Shown: positions 16,897 to 26,844 of the stretch, in pieces
How the letters are laid out: every line of letters starts with the position of its first letter
Numbering within the stretch: the stretch's first letter is position 1
NCBI RefSeq assembly: GCF_000341245.1
Contig: NZ_ANAD01000018.1
Location: forward strand, 1-46,116
DNA length: 46,116 bases
Direction of reading: 5' to 3'
Source of the DNA: Nocardiopsis halophila DSM 44494
GTDB taxonomy: Bacteria; Actinomycetota; Actinomycetes; Streptosporangiales; Streptosporangiaceae
Program-made: the position numbers and the translations under genes
Notes under the pieces: generated by a model
What the model was told of the DNA's origin: nothing
The model's input: only the letters and a program-made list of their open reading frames with translations
The model's database searches: none

Positions 16897-17799
16897 TCAG
16901 ATGAGGGAACCTTCATGAAACCCCGTGACCGGCCCCCCGTCCAACAGTTGCAGCAGATAGTCGCCGTAACCGCTTTTAGCCAAAGGCTTGGCCAGGTCAC
17001 GCAGCTGGGAATCGCTGATGAGCCCTTGGCGCCATGCCACCTCCTCGATGCACCCGATCTTCAGGCCTTGGCGCTCCTCGATCACGCGCACGAATTCGGT
17101 GGCCTGGACCAGGGAGGAGAAGGTTCCGGTGTCCAGCCAGGCGCTCCCGCGCTCCAGCACCGTTGCCCGGAGCCGCCCCTCCCGCAGGTATGCCCTATTG
17201 ATGTCAGTGATCTCCAGCTCACCGCGCGCGCTCGGGGCGAGTCGCCGCGCGACTTCCACCACGTCGGCGCCATAGAAGTAGAGACCGGGGACCGCGTACC
17301 GCGACTTGGGCCGGCTCGGCTTCTCCTCCAGGGAGAGCACCCGCTGGTTCGCATCGAGCTCGACCACGCCGTAGCTACCGGGATCTGCCACCGGATAGCC
17401 GAATATGTGCGCCTCTCCCCCTCCTCCGCGATACCGCTGGAGCTGCTGCCCCAGCCCGGAACCGAACAGGATGTTGTCCCCCAGGATGAGGCAGACGGGA
17501 TCGGAAGAGATGAAGTCGGCACCGATGGTGAACGCATCGGCGATCCCCCGGGGCTCGCGCTGCACGGCGTACTGCAGACGGATCCCCAGGTGGGCTCCGT
17601 CACCGAGCAGGTCTCGGAAACGCTCCTGCTCCCCTGGGGACGTGATGATCAAGACCTCGTCCATACCGGCCATCATCAGAGTCGACAGAGGGTAATAGAT
17701 CATCGGCTTGTCGAATACCGGCATCAGCTGCTTTGAGCCCGCTTTGGTTATCGGCCACAATCGCGAGCCTGTGCCGCCAGCGAGGATAATTCCGCGCAT
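16897..17799 (-). CDS. Glucose-1-phosphate thymidylyltransferase
   Basis: This 300-residue nucleotidyltransferase makes dTDP-glucose, the first step to 6-deoxysugars. It starts [19 protein letters not shown] with the nucleotide-binding glycine-rich loop, followed by [20 protein letters not shown], and carries [18 protein letters not shown] and AWLDTGTF, as in RmlA. ATG 17799 has GGAGAGG about eight bases upstream; the open frame to 17865 adds unrelated residues. It pairs with the 4,6-dehydratase at 22438-23409, both reading leftward and separated by regulatory genes. It is divergent from the AfsR-like gene. Confidence 0.95.
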   Translation of the reverse strand: MRGIILAGGTGSRLWPITKAGSKQLMPVFDKPMIYYPLSTLMMAGMDEVLIITSPGEQERFRDLLGDGAHLGIRLQYAVQREPRGIADAFTIGADFISSDPVCLILGDNILFGSGLGQQLQRYRGGGGEAHIFGYPVADPGSYGVVELDANQRVLSLEEKPSRPKSRYAVPGLYFYGADVVEVARRLAPSARGELEITDINRAYLREGRLRATVLERGSAWLDTGTFSSLVQATEFVRVIEERQGLKIGCIEEVAWRQGLISDSQLRDLAKPLAKSGYGDYLLQLLDGGPVTGFHEGSLI

Positions 17800-18133
17800 C
17801 GGCCTCTCCAGCCATCGGTGCAAGTGAATGCGGAAACAGCGAAGGACCGTCCGACCGGCGCCCATCCCCCATACACGTCAACCCCTGGGTACACCCCGAA
17901 GCCATCAGTCTAAACGCTGCAGGGGAGAGTGCTCTGAGGTCAGAATTTCCCTGCACATTAAAGTGGAAACAGAGCAAATATCGACGCCTAATCGTCCGCA
18001 CCCGAGGCTAACAAGCGTGCCGGGCCGCCGCCAGGCGCATCCGGGTCGATCCGGCCATATTCCACCGGGGCTCGAGCTGCCGTCGAGTCCCCTGCCCGCC
18101 CACCGGCCCCCGCCGATCCGCAATACTGGTGGC
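17800..18133. promoter_or_regulatory. Divergent promoter region, thymidylyltransferase / AfsR-like regulator
   Basis: This 334-base non-coding region separates two divergent genes. It contains TGCAGGG at 17918-17924 and its complement CCCTGCA at 17949-17955, 24 bases apart. A nearby A/T-rich block (17940-17990) includes TTTCC...GGAAA. These are possible operator half-sites, but no known motif was recognised. Confidence 0.35.
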
Positions 18134-21100
18134 ATGCGTTTCGGAATCCTCGGGGCGACCGAGGTGCGCGACGACGACGGTGCTCTCCTGGCCACCGGCG
18201 GTGTCCGCAGGAAGACGGTGCTGATCGTCCTGGCGCTGGAGGCCGGCCGCCTGGTCACCCGGGAGCGGCTCATCGACGATGTCTACGGGGACCGCCCTCC
18301 TGCTGGGGCCGCCAACGCCCTACAGTCCCAGATCTCCCGGCTGCGCAGCACACTGCGCGGCGCCGGCCACGACGTCCTGGAGTTCCAGTCGGCCGGATAC
18401 CGGCTCGCTGTCGATCCACTCGACGTGGACGCGCTCAGGTTCGAGCACCTCTCCTCGTGCGGGCGCGACGCGTTGGAGGCGGGGAGGCTCGACGAAGCCG
18501 CTGCGCGGCTGGACGAGGCCCTGGCACTCTGGCGGGGCCCGGCCCTGGCAGACGCGGGCGAGGCCGAATTCGCCCGTTCCGCGGCACAACGGCTGGCCGA
18601 ACTCCGCCTGACGGCGTTGGAGAACCGGATGGCGACAGGTCTGGCGCAGGGAGACGGCGATGCGCTCGTGGGTGAGCTCTACGGCCTGGTCAGCGCCCAT
18701 CCGCTGCGCGAACGGCTACGGGGCCTGCTGATGCGGGCGCTGCAGGCCGCCGACCGCCACGCTGAAGCACTCTCCGTGTTCGCCGAGGGCAGGGCTCTGC
18801 TGGCCGAGGAGCTGGGAGCCGAGCCCTCACCGGAACTGGGCCGGATCCACACCGCCATTCTTCGCGGCGATTCCCCCGGAGGAACCGGGGACCGTTCCGT
18901 CGCGGACGGTCCTTCCAGGACATCCCCCGAGTCCGGACAGCGGCCGCTTTCGGTCCGCGCGGCCTCGGCCGATGTGCCCGCCCAGCTCACCAGTTTCATC
19001 GGGAGCGCCGAGCGGACGCACGGTGTGAGCACGCTACTGAAGCGGTCCCGTCTGGTCACCCTCACCGGGCCGGGAGGTGTCGGAAAGACGAGGCTGGCGG
19101 TCGAGACGGCGCGCCGTGCCGATGACGTGTGTTTCGTGGACCTTTCCCTCACCGCCTCCGGCGCCTCAGTGGCCCAGGCCGTCCTCAACGCCCTCGGAAT
19201 GCGCGAGCCGGGGTGGGTGAGCTCCCCGGCCCACATCCACAGCGAACCGGTGGACCGGATCATCGAGGCACTGGACGAACGCGCCCTGCTGCTCGTGCTG
19301 GACAACTGCGAGCACGTCCTTCCGGCAGTGGCCGACCTCGTCGGTCGGCTGCTCGGCGGCTGCCTGAGGCTGCGCATCCTGGCGACGAGCCAGGAGACGC
19401 TGGGAATCACCGGAGAGGCCCTGCTGCCGGTCGCGCCGCTCCCGCAGCCCCCGGCCGACGCCGACCCCGTTGCGGCCCTGGACTACCCGTCGGTCCAGCT
19501 GCTGACCGAGCGCGCGGCGGCGGTCCGCCCTGACTTCGCCGTGGACGAGTCCAATGTGGCCGCCATTGCCTTCGTCTGCCGGGCCCTCGATGGCCTGCCC
19601 CTGGCCATCGAGCTGGCCGCCGCGCGCCTGAACGCGCTGCCGCCCGAGGAGATCGCCGCCCGGCTCGACGACCGCTTTGCCCTGCTGTCCCGAGGCAGCC
19701 GTACCGCGGCACCCAAGCACCAGACCCTACGGGCCGTGGTGGCGTGGAGTTGGAGCCTACTGGACGACCGCGAGCAGCGTCTGGCCCGGCGGTTCACCGT
19801 CTTCCGCGGCGGCGCCGACCTGGATGCCATCCGCGTCGTCTGCGGATTGGGCGAGGACACCACCGACGTCATCGCCGGTCTCGTGGAGAAATCCTTCATT
19901 GAGGCGGTCGACGGGGCCCGGCGCTACCGGATGCTGTCCACCCTCCAGGCGTTCGCCGCCGAGCATCTCGCCGAGGCCGGTGAGCGGGACAGCACTCAGC
20001 GCTCACACGCGATCCACTTCCTGGGTAGGGCCCGCACGGCGGAGCCTCAGCTGCGGTGCGCCGCTCAGCGGGAGTGGCTGCACCGGCTCCTCGCCGAACA
20101 CGACAACCTGCACGCAGCCCTTCGCTGGGCAGTAGAGCACGACACCGCGACGGCGCTGGAACTGATGGCCGCACTGTCGACCTACTGGTGGCCGCGCGGC
20201 CGACACAGCGAGAGCGCCCCGTTGGCGTCCACACTGATCCAGCGCATCGGGGACGCGATCCCCGCGGACCTGGTCGAGGAGTACCTGCTCTGCCTGACCA
20301 ACGCCATCGCCCTCGACCCCGACACCGTGGACGAGGCCACCTGGCGCAGGGCCGAATCACTGGCCGGCGAACTCGCTCCCCCTCTTCGGTGGCCGCTGCT
20401 GGCGATGCTATGGCCGACCTCCGTGGGCAGGTCCGGCCGCGGACAAAGCGGCATCCGGCCGTTCCTGAAGCGTTGCGGAGACGCCGACGACCCCTGGGTG
20501 CGCGCCGCCTCCCACGTCGTCTCCGGCTATCTGCAGTTCTTCCGCAGTGAGCCGGACCGCGCGGAGCAGGCCTTCGCCACCGGTCTGACCGCCTTCCGGG
20601 CCCTAGGCGACCAATGGGGCGCGGTCCAGGCGCTCGCCGGACTGGCGACCATCACCTCCTGGCAGGGCGATCTTCCCCGCACCCTCGCCCTCACCGACGA
20701 GGCCCTGGCGGCCACCAACCTGCTGGGCGCCGTTGAGGACAGCGCCGATCTGGTTCGGTTGCGTGCCGAGGGGATGTTGAACGGGGGCGATCCGGACGGC
20801 GCGCACGAGGAGTTCGGGGAGGCCGCCGAACTCGCCCGGCGCAGCGCGGCGCGCGGGGTGCTGCTCTCCGCAAGGTGCGGGCTCAGCGAGATCGCGCGTC
20901 TGCGCGGCGACCTCGATGAGGCGCGCCGGCTCACCCAGGCCGCCCTGGAGGCGATCGGGAGCGCGAAGGCCGGAGACCGGGCCGTAATCGCCCAGCGTGT
21001 ACTGGTCGAGCAGGGGCGCCTGGCGATCGCGGAGGGCCACACCGCGTCGGCCCGCCGGTGGTTCGGGCAGGCCCTGGCCGGTGACCCGGCGCTGTGGTAC

Positions 21101-21370
21101 CCGCCCCAGACCACGCTCGCCGCCGAAGTCCTCGCCGAGGCCGCCATGCTCTGTGGTGATGCCGAACAGGCCACCGTGCTGCTGGGCGCCAGCGCATCCC
21201 TTCAGGGGCGCCGGGAGCCGTCCACCCCCGGCGCGACTCGGACGGTGGACGCGGCACGCGCCGCACTCGGCGATGAGGCCCATCACGATGCGTACACCCG
21301 AGGGAGCGCACTGTCCCGTGCCGAGTTGCTGGAGGTGATCGGAGCATCCCGCAGGACGTACTTCGGGTAG
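18134..21370 (+). CDS. AfsR-like multidomain regulator (SARP, NB-ARC, TPR)
   Basis: This 1078-residue protein has four parts in order. A winged helix (about 1-95) is followed by a bacterial transcriptional activation domain (about 96-245, ending EELGAEPSPELGRIHTAILR). An NB-ARC ATPase (about 275-600) follows, with P-loop GPGGVGKTRLAVE (Lys318), LLLVLDNCEHVL and GLPLAIELAAARL. The C-terminal half is TPR-like helical repeats. AfsR-type proteins integrate signals and activate antibiotic clusters. ATG 18134 is used because the homologous part starts there; a longer frame to 17828 would run into promoter sequence. No TTA codon was noticed. Together with the short SARP it gives the cluster two activators of the same class. 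Confidence 0.92.
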   Translation: MRFGILGATEVRDDDGALLATGGVRRKTVLIVLALEAGRLVTRERLIDDVYGDRPPAGAANALQSQISRLRSTLRGAGHDVLEFQSAGYRLAVDPLDVDALRFEHLSSCGRDALEAGRLDEAAARLDEALALWRGPALADAGEAEFARSAAQRLAELRLTALENRMATGLAQGDGDALVGELYGLVSAHPLRERLRGLLMRALQAADRHAEALSVFAEGRALLAEELGAEPSPELGRIHTAILRGDSPGGTGDRSVADGPSRTSPESGQRPLSVRAASADVPAQLTSFIGSAERTHGVSTLLKRSRLVTLTGPGGVGKTRLAVETARRADDVCFVDLSLTASGASVAQAVLNALGMREPGWVSSPAHIHSEPVDRIIEALDERALLLVLDNCEHVLPAVADLVGRLLGGCLRLRILATSQETLGITGEALLPVAPLPQPPADADPVAALDYPSVQLLTERAAAVRPDFAVDESNVAAIAFVCRALDGLPLAIELAAARLNALPPEEIAARLDDRFALLSRGSRTAAPKHQTLRAVVAWSWSLLDDREQRLARRFTVFRGGADLDAIRVVCGLGEDTTDVIAGLVEKSFIEAVDGARRYRMLSTLQAFAAEHLAEAGERDSTQRSHAIHFLGRARTAEPQLRCAAQREWLHRLLAEHDNLHAALRWAVEHDTATALELMAALSTYWWPRGRHSESAPLASTLIQRIGDAIPADLVEEYLLCLTNAIALDPDTVDEATWRRAESLAGELAPPLRWPLLAMLWPTSVGRSGRGQSGIRPFLKRCGDADDPWVRAASHVVSGYLQFFRSEPDRAEQAFATGLTAFRALGDQWGAVQALAGLATITSWQGDLPRTLALTDEALAATNLLGAVEDSADLVRLRAEGMLNGGDPDGAHEEFGEAAELARRSAARGVLLSARCGLSEIARLRGDLDEARRLTQAALEAIGSAKAGDRAVIAQRVLVEQGRLAIAEGHTASARRWFGQALAGDPALWYPPQTTLAAEVLAEAAMLCGDAEQATVLLGASASLQGRREPSTPGATRTVDAARAALGDEAHHDAYTRGSALSRAELLEVIGASRRTYFG

Positions 21371-21480
21371 CCCCGTCAGCGCACGGTTTGAGCATGGTCA
21401 GTGGCGGTCAGTCATTCGTGCGCACCCGGTCAGCACCGTCCGCGAGGGTGTGCTTACCCGAGCGGAATGTGAGGTGCGTG

Positions 21481-22305
21481 ATGAGGATTCTCGTGACAGG
21501 CGCGACCGGTACCGTCGGCGGGGCCCTGGCGACCCAGCTGGCCGAGACCCACCACGAGATCGTCGCGCTGACGCGTGATGTGAACCGCGCCGACGGACTG
21601 CCCGCGTCCGTGGAATGGGCCGAGGGGGATTTCCGTGATCCTGAACGACTGCGCAATGCGTTGAGCGGCGTGGACCGGATGTACCTCTTCTCCGACGCCG
21701 CCACCGTGCATACGGTGGTCTCGGCCGCGGCGGACTGCGGACTGGACAGGCTGGTCGTACTGACCTCTCCCGTCGACGGCACGGCGGGCAACCCTGTCAA
21801 GGAGGCGGTACGCGCCTCGGGGATCGACTGGACCTTCGTAGAACCGGGCCCGTTCGCCATGAACGCACGTGACTGGTGGAGTTACCCCATCCGGCATTTC
21901 GGGGCGGTCCGCTGGGTCTACCCGAAGGCCCGTATCGCCCCCGTGCACGAGGCCGACGTCGCCGACGTGGTCGCCACCGTGCTGCTGGAGGACGGGCACA
22001 CCGGCCGTGAATACACGATCAGCGGCCCCGAGAGCCTCACTCAGCAGGAGCAGGTCGCCGTCATCGGCGAGGTCCTCGGAAAGGAGATCCCCTTCCAGGA
22101 GATCAGCCCCGAGGAGGGCAAGGAACTACTGATGTCCCATGGTGTACCGGCCGAGATCGCCGACTGGGTGGTCGCGACCCTGGCCCAGCACGTGGACGCA
22201 CCGTCTGTCGTGGACGATCCAGCCGAGCGGATCACCGGCAGGCCGGGGCGGACCTTCGCCCAATGGGTGGCCGAGCACGCGGACGACTTCCGGCCCGGGC
22301 CCTGA
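21481..22305 (+). CDS. NmrA-like NAD(P)-binding protein
   Basis: A 274-residue atypical short-chain dehydrogenase: MRILVTGATGTVGGALATQL gives the nucleotide-binding loop, followed by VVLTSPVDG and a middle segment WTFVEPGPFAMN. There is no YxxxK catalytic pair, as in NmrA/NAD(P)H-binding family members that act as redox sensors or as reductases. ATG 21481 follows GTGAGG. It lies downstream of the AfsR-like gene on the same strand and ends at a strong hairpin. Its role in the pathway is unknown; it may be a tailoring reductase or an unrelated gene. Confidence 0.75.
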   Translation: MRILVTGATGTVGGALATQLAETHHEIVALTRDVNRADGLPASVEWAEGDFRDPERLRNALSGVDRMYLFSDAATVHTVVSAAADCGLDRLVVLTSPVDGTAGNPVKEAVRASGIDWTFVEPGPFAMNARDWWSYPIRHFGAVRWVYPKARIAPVHEADVADVVATVLLEDGHTGREYTISGPESLTQQEQVAVIGEVLGKEIPFQEISPEEGKELLMSHGVPAEIADWVVATLAQHVDAPSVVDDPAERITGRPGRTFAQWVAEHADDFRPGP

Positions 22306-22397
22306 ACCCGCCCGCGGATAGGGAGACGACGGCGGCGCATGCGACCGCCCCTCCGTGGGCGTCCGGGGCCGTCCTCCCGGGGACCGTCGTTTCCGAC

Positions 22398-22433
22398 GGC
22401 GCTGGGGCAGAGCGTCTCCTCTGCCCCAGCGCC
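22398..22433. terminator. Bidirectional terminator hairpin
   Basis: A perfect 15-bp stem (GGCGCTGGGGCAGAG at 22398-22412 with its complement at 22419-22433) and a 6-base loop lie between the convergent NmrA-like and 4,6-dehydratase genes, ending four bases before the latter's stop codon. Confidence 0.8.
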
Positions 22434-22437
22434 GCCC

Positions 22438-23409
22438 TCAGGCCCCGCCGATGGCCTCCCACCAGTCGCGGTTGTCCGCGTACCAGCGGGCCGTGGCCTC
22501 CAGGCCCTCGTCGATCCCCTGCCGGGGGGCATACCCCAGTTCAGAGGCGGTCGCGGTCGTGTCGAGGGAGTAGCGCCGGTCGTGGCCCTTGCGGTCGTCC
22601 ACATACTCGACCCGGTCCCATCCCAGGCCGTACAGCTCCAACAGGCGGCTGGTCAGCTCGGCGTTGGTCAGTTCGACGCCGCCGCCCACGTGGTAGACGC
22701 CTCCGCTGCGGCCGCGTGCCGCCGCCAGGGCCACCCCCCGGCAGTGGTCGTCCACGTACAGCCAGTCGCGGACGTTGGCGCCGTCTCCGTACAGGGGCAC
22801 GGTGCCACCGTTCAGCAGCCGGGTGACGAACCTCGGGATGATCTTCTCCGGGTACTGGAACGGCCCGTAGGTGTTGGAGCCGCGGGTGACGACCACGTCC
22901 ATGCCGTGCGTGCGGTGGTAGCACTGGGCCATCAGGTCGCCGGCGGCCTTGGAGGCCGCATACGGCGAGGACGGCCTGAGCGGGTCCTCTTCCACGAAGG
23001 ACCCGGTCGAGGTGGAGCCGTATACCTCATCCGTGGATACCTGCACAAACCGCTCCACACCGTGTCGCAGGGCGGCACTCAGCAGACTCTGCGTCCCCAC
23101 GACGTTGGCTTGGACGAAAGGTCCGGAATCGGGAATGGAACGGTCCACATGCGTCTCGGCGGCGAAGTGCACCACCAGGCGGTGCCCGCGCATGGCCGTG
23201 TCCACGGCAACAGGGTCCCGGATGTCGCCCTCGACGAAGTCCAGCCGCGGATCATCCGCGACGGAGGCGAGGTTGACGCGGTTGCCCGCGTATCCGAGGC
23301 AGTCCAGGACGCTCACACGCGTGGCATCGAGCTCCGGATACTCCCCACTGAGAAGAGCACGGACGAAATGCGAACCGATGAAACCGGCTCCGCCGGTCAC
23401 CAGGGTCAT
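22438..23409 (-). CDS. dTDP-glucose 4,6-dehydratase
   Basis: A 323-residue extended short-chain dehydrogenase that makes dTDP-4-keto-6-deoxyglucose. Motifs are GGAGFIGSHFVRALL (NAD loop), FAAETHVDRSI, STDEVYG with the catalytic Asp-Glu pair after the Thr, and YAASKAAGD (YxxxK). ATG 23409 has GGAGG about seven bases upstream; the 51-residue extension in the open frame has no homology. It provides the common intermediate for all the sugar-modifying genes to its right (26.8-32.5 kb and 38.4 kb). Confidence 0.96.
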   Translation of the reverse strand: MTLVTGGAGFIGSHFVRALLSGEYPELDATRVSVLDCLGYAGNRVNLASVADDPRLDFVEGDIRDPVAVDTAMRGHRLVVHFAAETHVDRSIPDSGPFVQANVVGTQSLLSAALRHGVERFVQVSTDEVYGSTSTGSFVEEDPLRPSSPYAASKAAGDLMAQCYHRTHGMDVVVTRGSNTYGPFQYPEKIIPRFVTRLLNGGTVPLYGDGANVRDWLYVDDHCRGVALAAARGRSGGVYHVGGGVELTNAELTSRLLELYGLGWDRVEYVDDRKGHDRRYSLDTTATASELGYAPRQGIDEGLEATARWYADNRDWWEAIGGA

Positions 23410-23598
23410 CGAAGCCTCCAGACGTTCTGGACGCGGGGCCGCGGGGGAATGGAACGTCGACCATCGGCCCCCTGACCCGGGCAGCCTCCCAACGCGGACT
23501 CGAAAGCTGGTGGAGGCGCAGCAGAGGTGCCGCCAGAGCCGGAGCGGCTCTCGACTCGACACGCTTCCACTCTCATCCCTGAGAAAAGAGGGTCAGCG

Positions 23599-24162
23599 AT
23601 GACCAGCATCGACCCACGCGAAATCTGCCGGATCCAGTTCGACGCCATGCGTGCCGGCGGACTCGACGCGTTCACCGACCATGTGCACCCGCACGCCACG
23701 AACCGCGAGGCACGGTCGGAACCACTGGCCTGTCGGGCAGAGGGCCCCGAGGCCTTCCTCGCCACCGCTCTCATGCTGCGCAGCGCGTTCGCCGACCTGG
23801 ACTGGGACGTGCATGACGTCGTGGTCGAGGGCGAACTCGTCGTCGGGCATGCCACCATGCGGGCCCGTCAGACCGGCGTGTTCCACGACTACGACGCGGA
23901 AGGACGCGTCGCCGCCGCCTTTCCTCCGACCGGCAAGCGGTGCGCCGTCACGCAGACGCACTGGTGGAGGATGGCCGACGGCCTCATGGTCGAGCACTGG
24001 GCCAACCGCGACGACCTCGGCATGGCCCAGCAGCTCGGCTGGGTCCCGCCGCGCCCGTTCTACCTGGCGTCGATGGCGCTGGCCATGCGCCGGGCGCGAC
24101 GCGCCGAGGCGCGCAACGGCGGCCCGATCCCCGAAGGGCTCAACACCGCCGCGGAGTCATGA
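23599..24162 (+). CDS. SnoaL-like (NTF2-fold) protein
   Basis: A 187-residue protein with an NTF2/SnoaL-like pattern: an N-terminal helix (ICRIQFDAMRAGGLDAF), FLATALMLRSAFADLDW and THWWRMADGLMVEHW. Members of this fold act as polyketide cyclases, hydroxylases or isomerases in aromatic pathways, and others are unrelated to secondary metabolism. Here it lies at the start of the rightward block with the halogenase and sugar genes, so a late cyclisation, hydroxylation or glycosylation-helper role is possible. The last 30 residues are rich in Arg/Ala and less typical. The exact reaction is not known. Confidence 0.7.
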   Translation: MTSIDPREICRIQFDAMRAGGLDAFTDHVHPHATNREARSEPLACRAEGPEAFLATALMLRSAFADLDWDVHDVVVEGELVVGHATMRARQTGVFHDYDAEGRVAAAFPPTGKRCAVTQTHWWRMADGLMVEHWANRDDLGMAQQLGWVPPRPFYLASMALAMRRARRAEARNGGPIPEGLNTAAES

Positions 24163-24264
24163 CGCCGGACCCCGGCCTCCCGCTCACCGGATCTCGAGCG
24201 GGAGTCGAGACCCGGTCAGCACAATGGCCCGGCCGGTCCGACCACTCGAAAGGCGGGGACCCCT

Positions 24265-25548
24265 ATGACCGTGCCTCCACACCGCAAGAGCTCCTACGAT
24301 GCCATCGTCATCGGCGGCGGCCCCGCGGGCAGCGCCTACGCGCACACGCTGCGCCGCCGCGGCCACAGTGTCCTGCTCCTGGAACGGACCCGGTTCCCCC
24401 GTTTCCACATCGGCGAGTCCCTGCTCACCGGCGTCGCCGACACGCTCGAGCACATGGGCCTGCTGCACCGGGTGGCGGCCCAGGGATTCCCCGTCAAGAC
24501 CGGAGTCGAACTGACCGGCGACGACGGGAGCCACCGGCGCATCGCCTTCGCCGACATGGGCGACGACTTCCGGGATTCCACCTTCCACGTGGAGCGTGCC
24601 GACTTCGACAAGATCCTCCTCGACGCCGCAGCCGAGGCCGGCGCCGAGGTGGTCGAGAACGCGCAGGTCTCCGCACCACTGATGAACGGTGACCGAGTGG
24701 CCGGTGTTCGGTACAAGGTCGGCGGTTCGACCTATGAGGCCCCCGCCTCCTTCGTCGCCGACGCCAGCGGAAGGGCCGGAGTGCTCGCGCGCCGCTTCGG
24801 TCTGCGCAAGAGCAAGGACGAACTGAGAATGGCGGCCGTCTTCAAGCACTTCGGCGGCCTCGACGAGAAGTTCAACCCGGGCACTGAGGGCGACATCCAG
24901 CTGTGCAACCACAAAGACGGCTGGGTCTGGGCCATTCCGATCCGCAAGGACGTCATCAGTGTCGGTGCCGTCACGCCCCAGCGAACGCTGCGCAGCGCCC
25001 CCACCCCCGAGGACCTCTTCAACGAGCACGTGAACCGCATCCCGCGGGTGCGCGAGCGGATCACCGGAACCGAAGTCGTCCGCGAGCTCACCGGCGAGAC
25101 CGACTACAGCTATCACGCCGACCGGATCGTCGGTCCTGGCTTCTTCCTCCTCGGGGACGCCGCCTGCTTCACCGACCCGATCTTCTCCGGGGGCCTCTTC
25201 CTCGCCCTCATCAGCGGTATCCGCGCCGCAGAGCAAACCTCGAAGATCATCTCCGGCCGGGAGGAGGAGGCGGAGGCGCAAGAGTACTTCGCCAACTTCT
25301 ACAAGACCGGCTTCGAGACCTACCACCGCCTGATCCGGGCCTTCTACGACAACGATTACGTCATCACCAACTACATGCAGGACCTGTTCGCCGCGGGGAT
25401 GCATCCGCGCTGGGTCGCCCGCACCCTCAACGGCGACTTCTGGAGCAAGGACAACGTCCTCGTCAACGCGATGCGTTCCGAGGAGCGCTGGAAGCTCTTC
25501 GAGGACTTCGAACCGGTCTACCGGCCCCTGTTCCGGGCCGACGACTGA
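24265..25548 (+). CDS. FAD-dependent halogenase
   Basis: This 427-residue flavoprotein has GGGPAGSAYA (FAD loop, residues 17-26), the halogenase segment FPRFHIGESLL and the WxWxIP signature WVWAIP (220-225). DAACFTDPIFSGGLFLAL follows, as in variant-B halogenases of the CndH/CmlS kind that act on phenolic or carrier-bound substrates. It should chlorinate (or brominate) the aromatic polyketide, using reduced flavin from a reductase encoded elsewhere. Some homologues act as oxygenases, but retention of the WxWxIP motif favours halogenation. It is followed after 18 bases by the glycosyltransferase gene. Confidence 0.85.
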   Translation: MTVPPHRKSSYDAIVIGGGPAGSAYAHTLRRRGHSVLLLERTRFPRFHIGESLLTGVADTLEHMGLLHRVAAQGFPVKTGVELTGDDGSHRRIAFADMGDDFRDSTFHVERADFDKILLDAAAEAGAEVVENAQVSAPLMNGDRVAGVRYKVGGSTYEAPASFVADASGRAGVLARRFGLRKSKDELRMAAVFKHFGGLDEKFNPGTEGDIQLCNHKDGWVWAIPIRKDVISVGAVTPQRTLRSAPTPEDLFNEHVNRIPRVRERITGTEVVRELTGETDYSYHADRIVGPGFFLLGDAACFTDPIFSGGLFLALISGIRAAEQTSKIISGREEEAEAQEYFANFYKTGFETYHRLIRAFYDNDYVITNYMQDLFAAGMHPRWVARTLNGDFWSKDNVLVNAMRSEERWKLFEDFEPVYRPLFRADD

Positions 25549-25566
25549 GAAGGGCGGCAGACAGCC

Positions 25567-26796
25567 ATGAGAATCCTGTTCGGCGCGGTCCTGCAGCCGT
25601 CGCACTTCTATCCCCTCGTGCCGCTGGCCTGGGCGCTGCGCAACGCAGGGCACGAGGTGCGCGTCGCCCATTCGCCGGCCCTCGCCCCCCACGTGCGCGA
25701 GTCGGGTCTGGCCTCCGTCGTCGCCGGCTCTGAGATGCGCATCGATCCCGCACTGCGCAGTGAGGCCAAACGTTCCCAGTCCTCCTGGGCCGAGGGCAAT
25801 GGCGGCGCCGCATCAGACGGGCAGCGGGCGTCGCGCCCGGCCCCCGGCGATCAGCAGCACCACAATCGCGTGGCGTTCTCCCTGTTCCGCGCCGCGGCCG
25901 AAGACATGGTGCCGGACATCCTCGAGTACTGCCGGCACTGGACGCCGGACCTCGTCGTCTTCGACTGGCAGTGCTACGGTGCCCACCTCGCGGCGGAGGT
26001 GCTGGGGATCCCGAGCGTCCGGCACCAGTCGTCGGGACCGGACTACGCGGCCGGTGTCGCCGACTGGCCGGAGCTGGAGGCGGAGGCTCTGCGCGAGCTC
26101 TACGGTCGGTACGGTGTGGACCGGGTCGATCCCGGCGGAGCGGCCACCGTCGACCCGTGCCCCTCGGTGCTCCAGTACGACCTGCCGAGCTCGCGCACCT
26201 ATCTGCCGATGCGGTTCCTGCCTTACAACGGCAACGGAGACCTCCAGGAATGGATGGTGCGCAAGGAACCCGGCCGGCCCCGCATCGCGCTCACCGTCGG
26301 CGGTGCCTACTTCTGGATGATGGGCAGCGTCGACCCCGTTCAGTGGTTCGGCGACGCGCTGGCGGACGAGGACCTGGAGATCATCGCCACAGTTCCCAAG
26401 GGCAGCGCCGCCACGCTGGGCGAGGCACCGCCCGGAATGCGGGTGGTCGAGAACCTTCCCCTGGAATTCATCCTGCCCACCTGCGACGCCATCATCAATC
26501 ACGGCGGTTCGGGCACCGTCAGCAGCGCGCTGGCGTTCGGCGTCCCCCAGATCATCAGCCCGCCAGCCGCCATGGGCGATCCGCCCTTCCAGAACGCCGA
26601 GCGGCTCGCCGCCGCCGGTGCGGGGGTCGAGGTCGATGTCCACGTCGACCCGGCCGAGAAGCTCCGCACGACGCTGTCCGGCGTCCTGTCGGACCCGGCG
26701 TACCGGGCTGCGGCAAGGAAGCTCTCCGACCAGATCCGGGAGCGTCCCGCCCCCGCCGATCTCGTGGCTCCGCTGGAGGAGATCGCGCTCGGATGA
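25567..26796 (+). CDS. Glycosyltransferase (GT-B, family GT1)
   Basis: A 409-residue GT-B enzyme. It starts MRILFGAVLQPSHFYPLVPL (acceptor domain with the H-x-x-P-like loop). In the C-terminal domain it has NLPLEFILPTCDAIINHGGS followed by GT and PQIISPPAAMGDPPFQNAERL, the sugar-nucleotide binding signature of antibiotic glycosyltransferases. It is the only glycosyltransferase in the window, so it probably attaches the aminosugar made by the adjacent genes to the polyketide. Many aminosugar transferases need a P450-like helper such as DesVIII; none is seen here. It is transcribed with the halogenase and the aminotransferase. Confidence 0.9.
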   Translation: MRILFGAVLQPSHFYPLVPLAWALRNAGHEVRVAHSPALAPHVRESGLASVVAGSEMRIDPALRSEAKRSQSSWAEGNGGAASDGQRASRPAPGDQQHHNRVAFSLFRAAAEDMVPDILEYCRHWTPDLVVFDWQCYGAHLAAEVLGIPSVRHQSSGPDYAAGVADWPELEAEALRELYGRYGVDRVDPGGAATVDPCPSVLQYDLPSSRTYLPMRFLPYNGNGDLQEWMVRKEPGRPRIALTVGGAYFWMMGSVDPVQWFGDALADEDLEIIATVPKGSAATLGEAPPGMRVVENLPLEFILPTCDAIINHGGSGTVSSALAFGVPQIISPPAAMGDPPFQNAERLAAAGAGVEVDVHVDPAEKLRTTLSGVLSDPAYRAAARKLSDQIRERPAPADLVAPLEEIALG

Positions 26797-26844
26797 GGCC
26801 GGGACGCCCGTTCCCCGCCCACAACGACTCTCGGGAGGCTTGAC

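Noticed and set aside
17828-18133. N-terminal extension of the AfsR-like regulator by about 100 residues
   Set aside because: The extension covers the divergent promoter region and lacks homology; the winged helix begins at ATG 18134.
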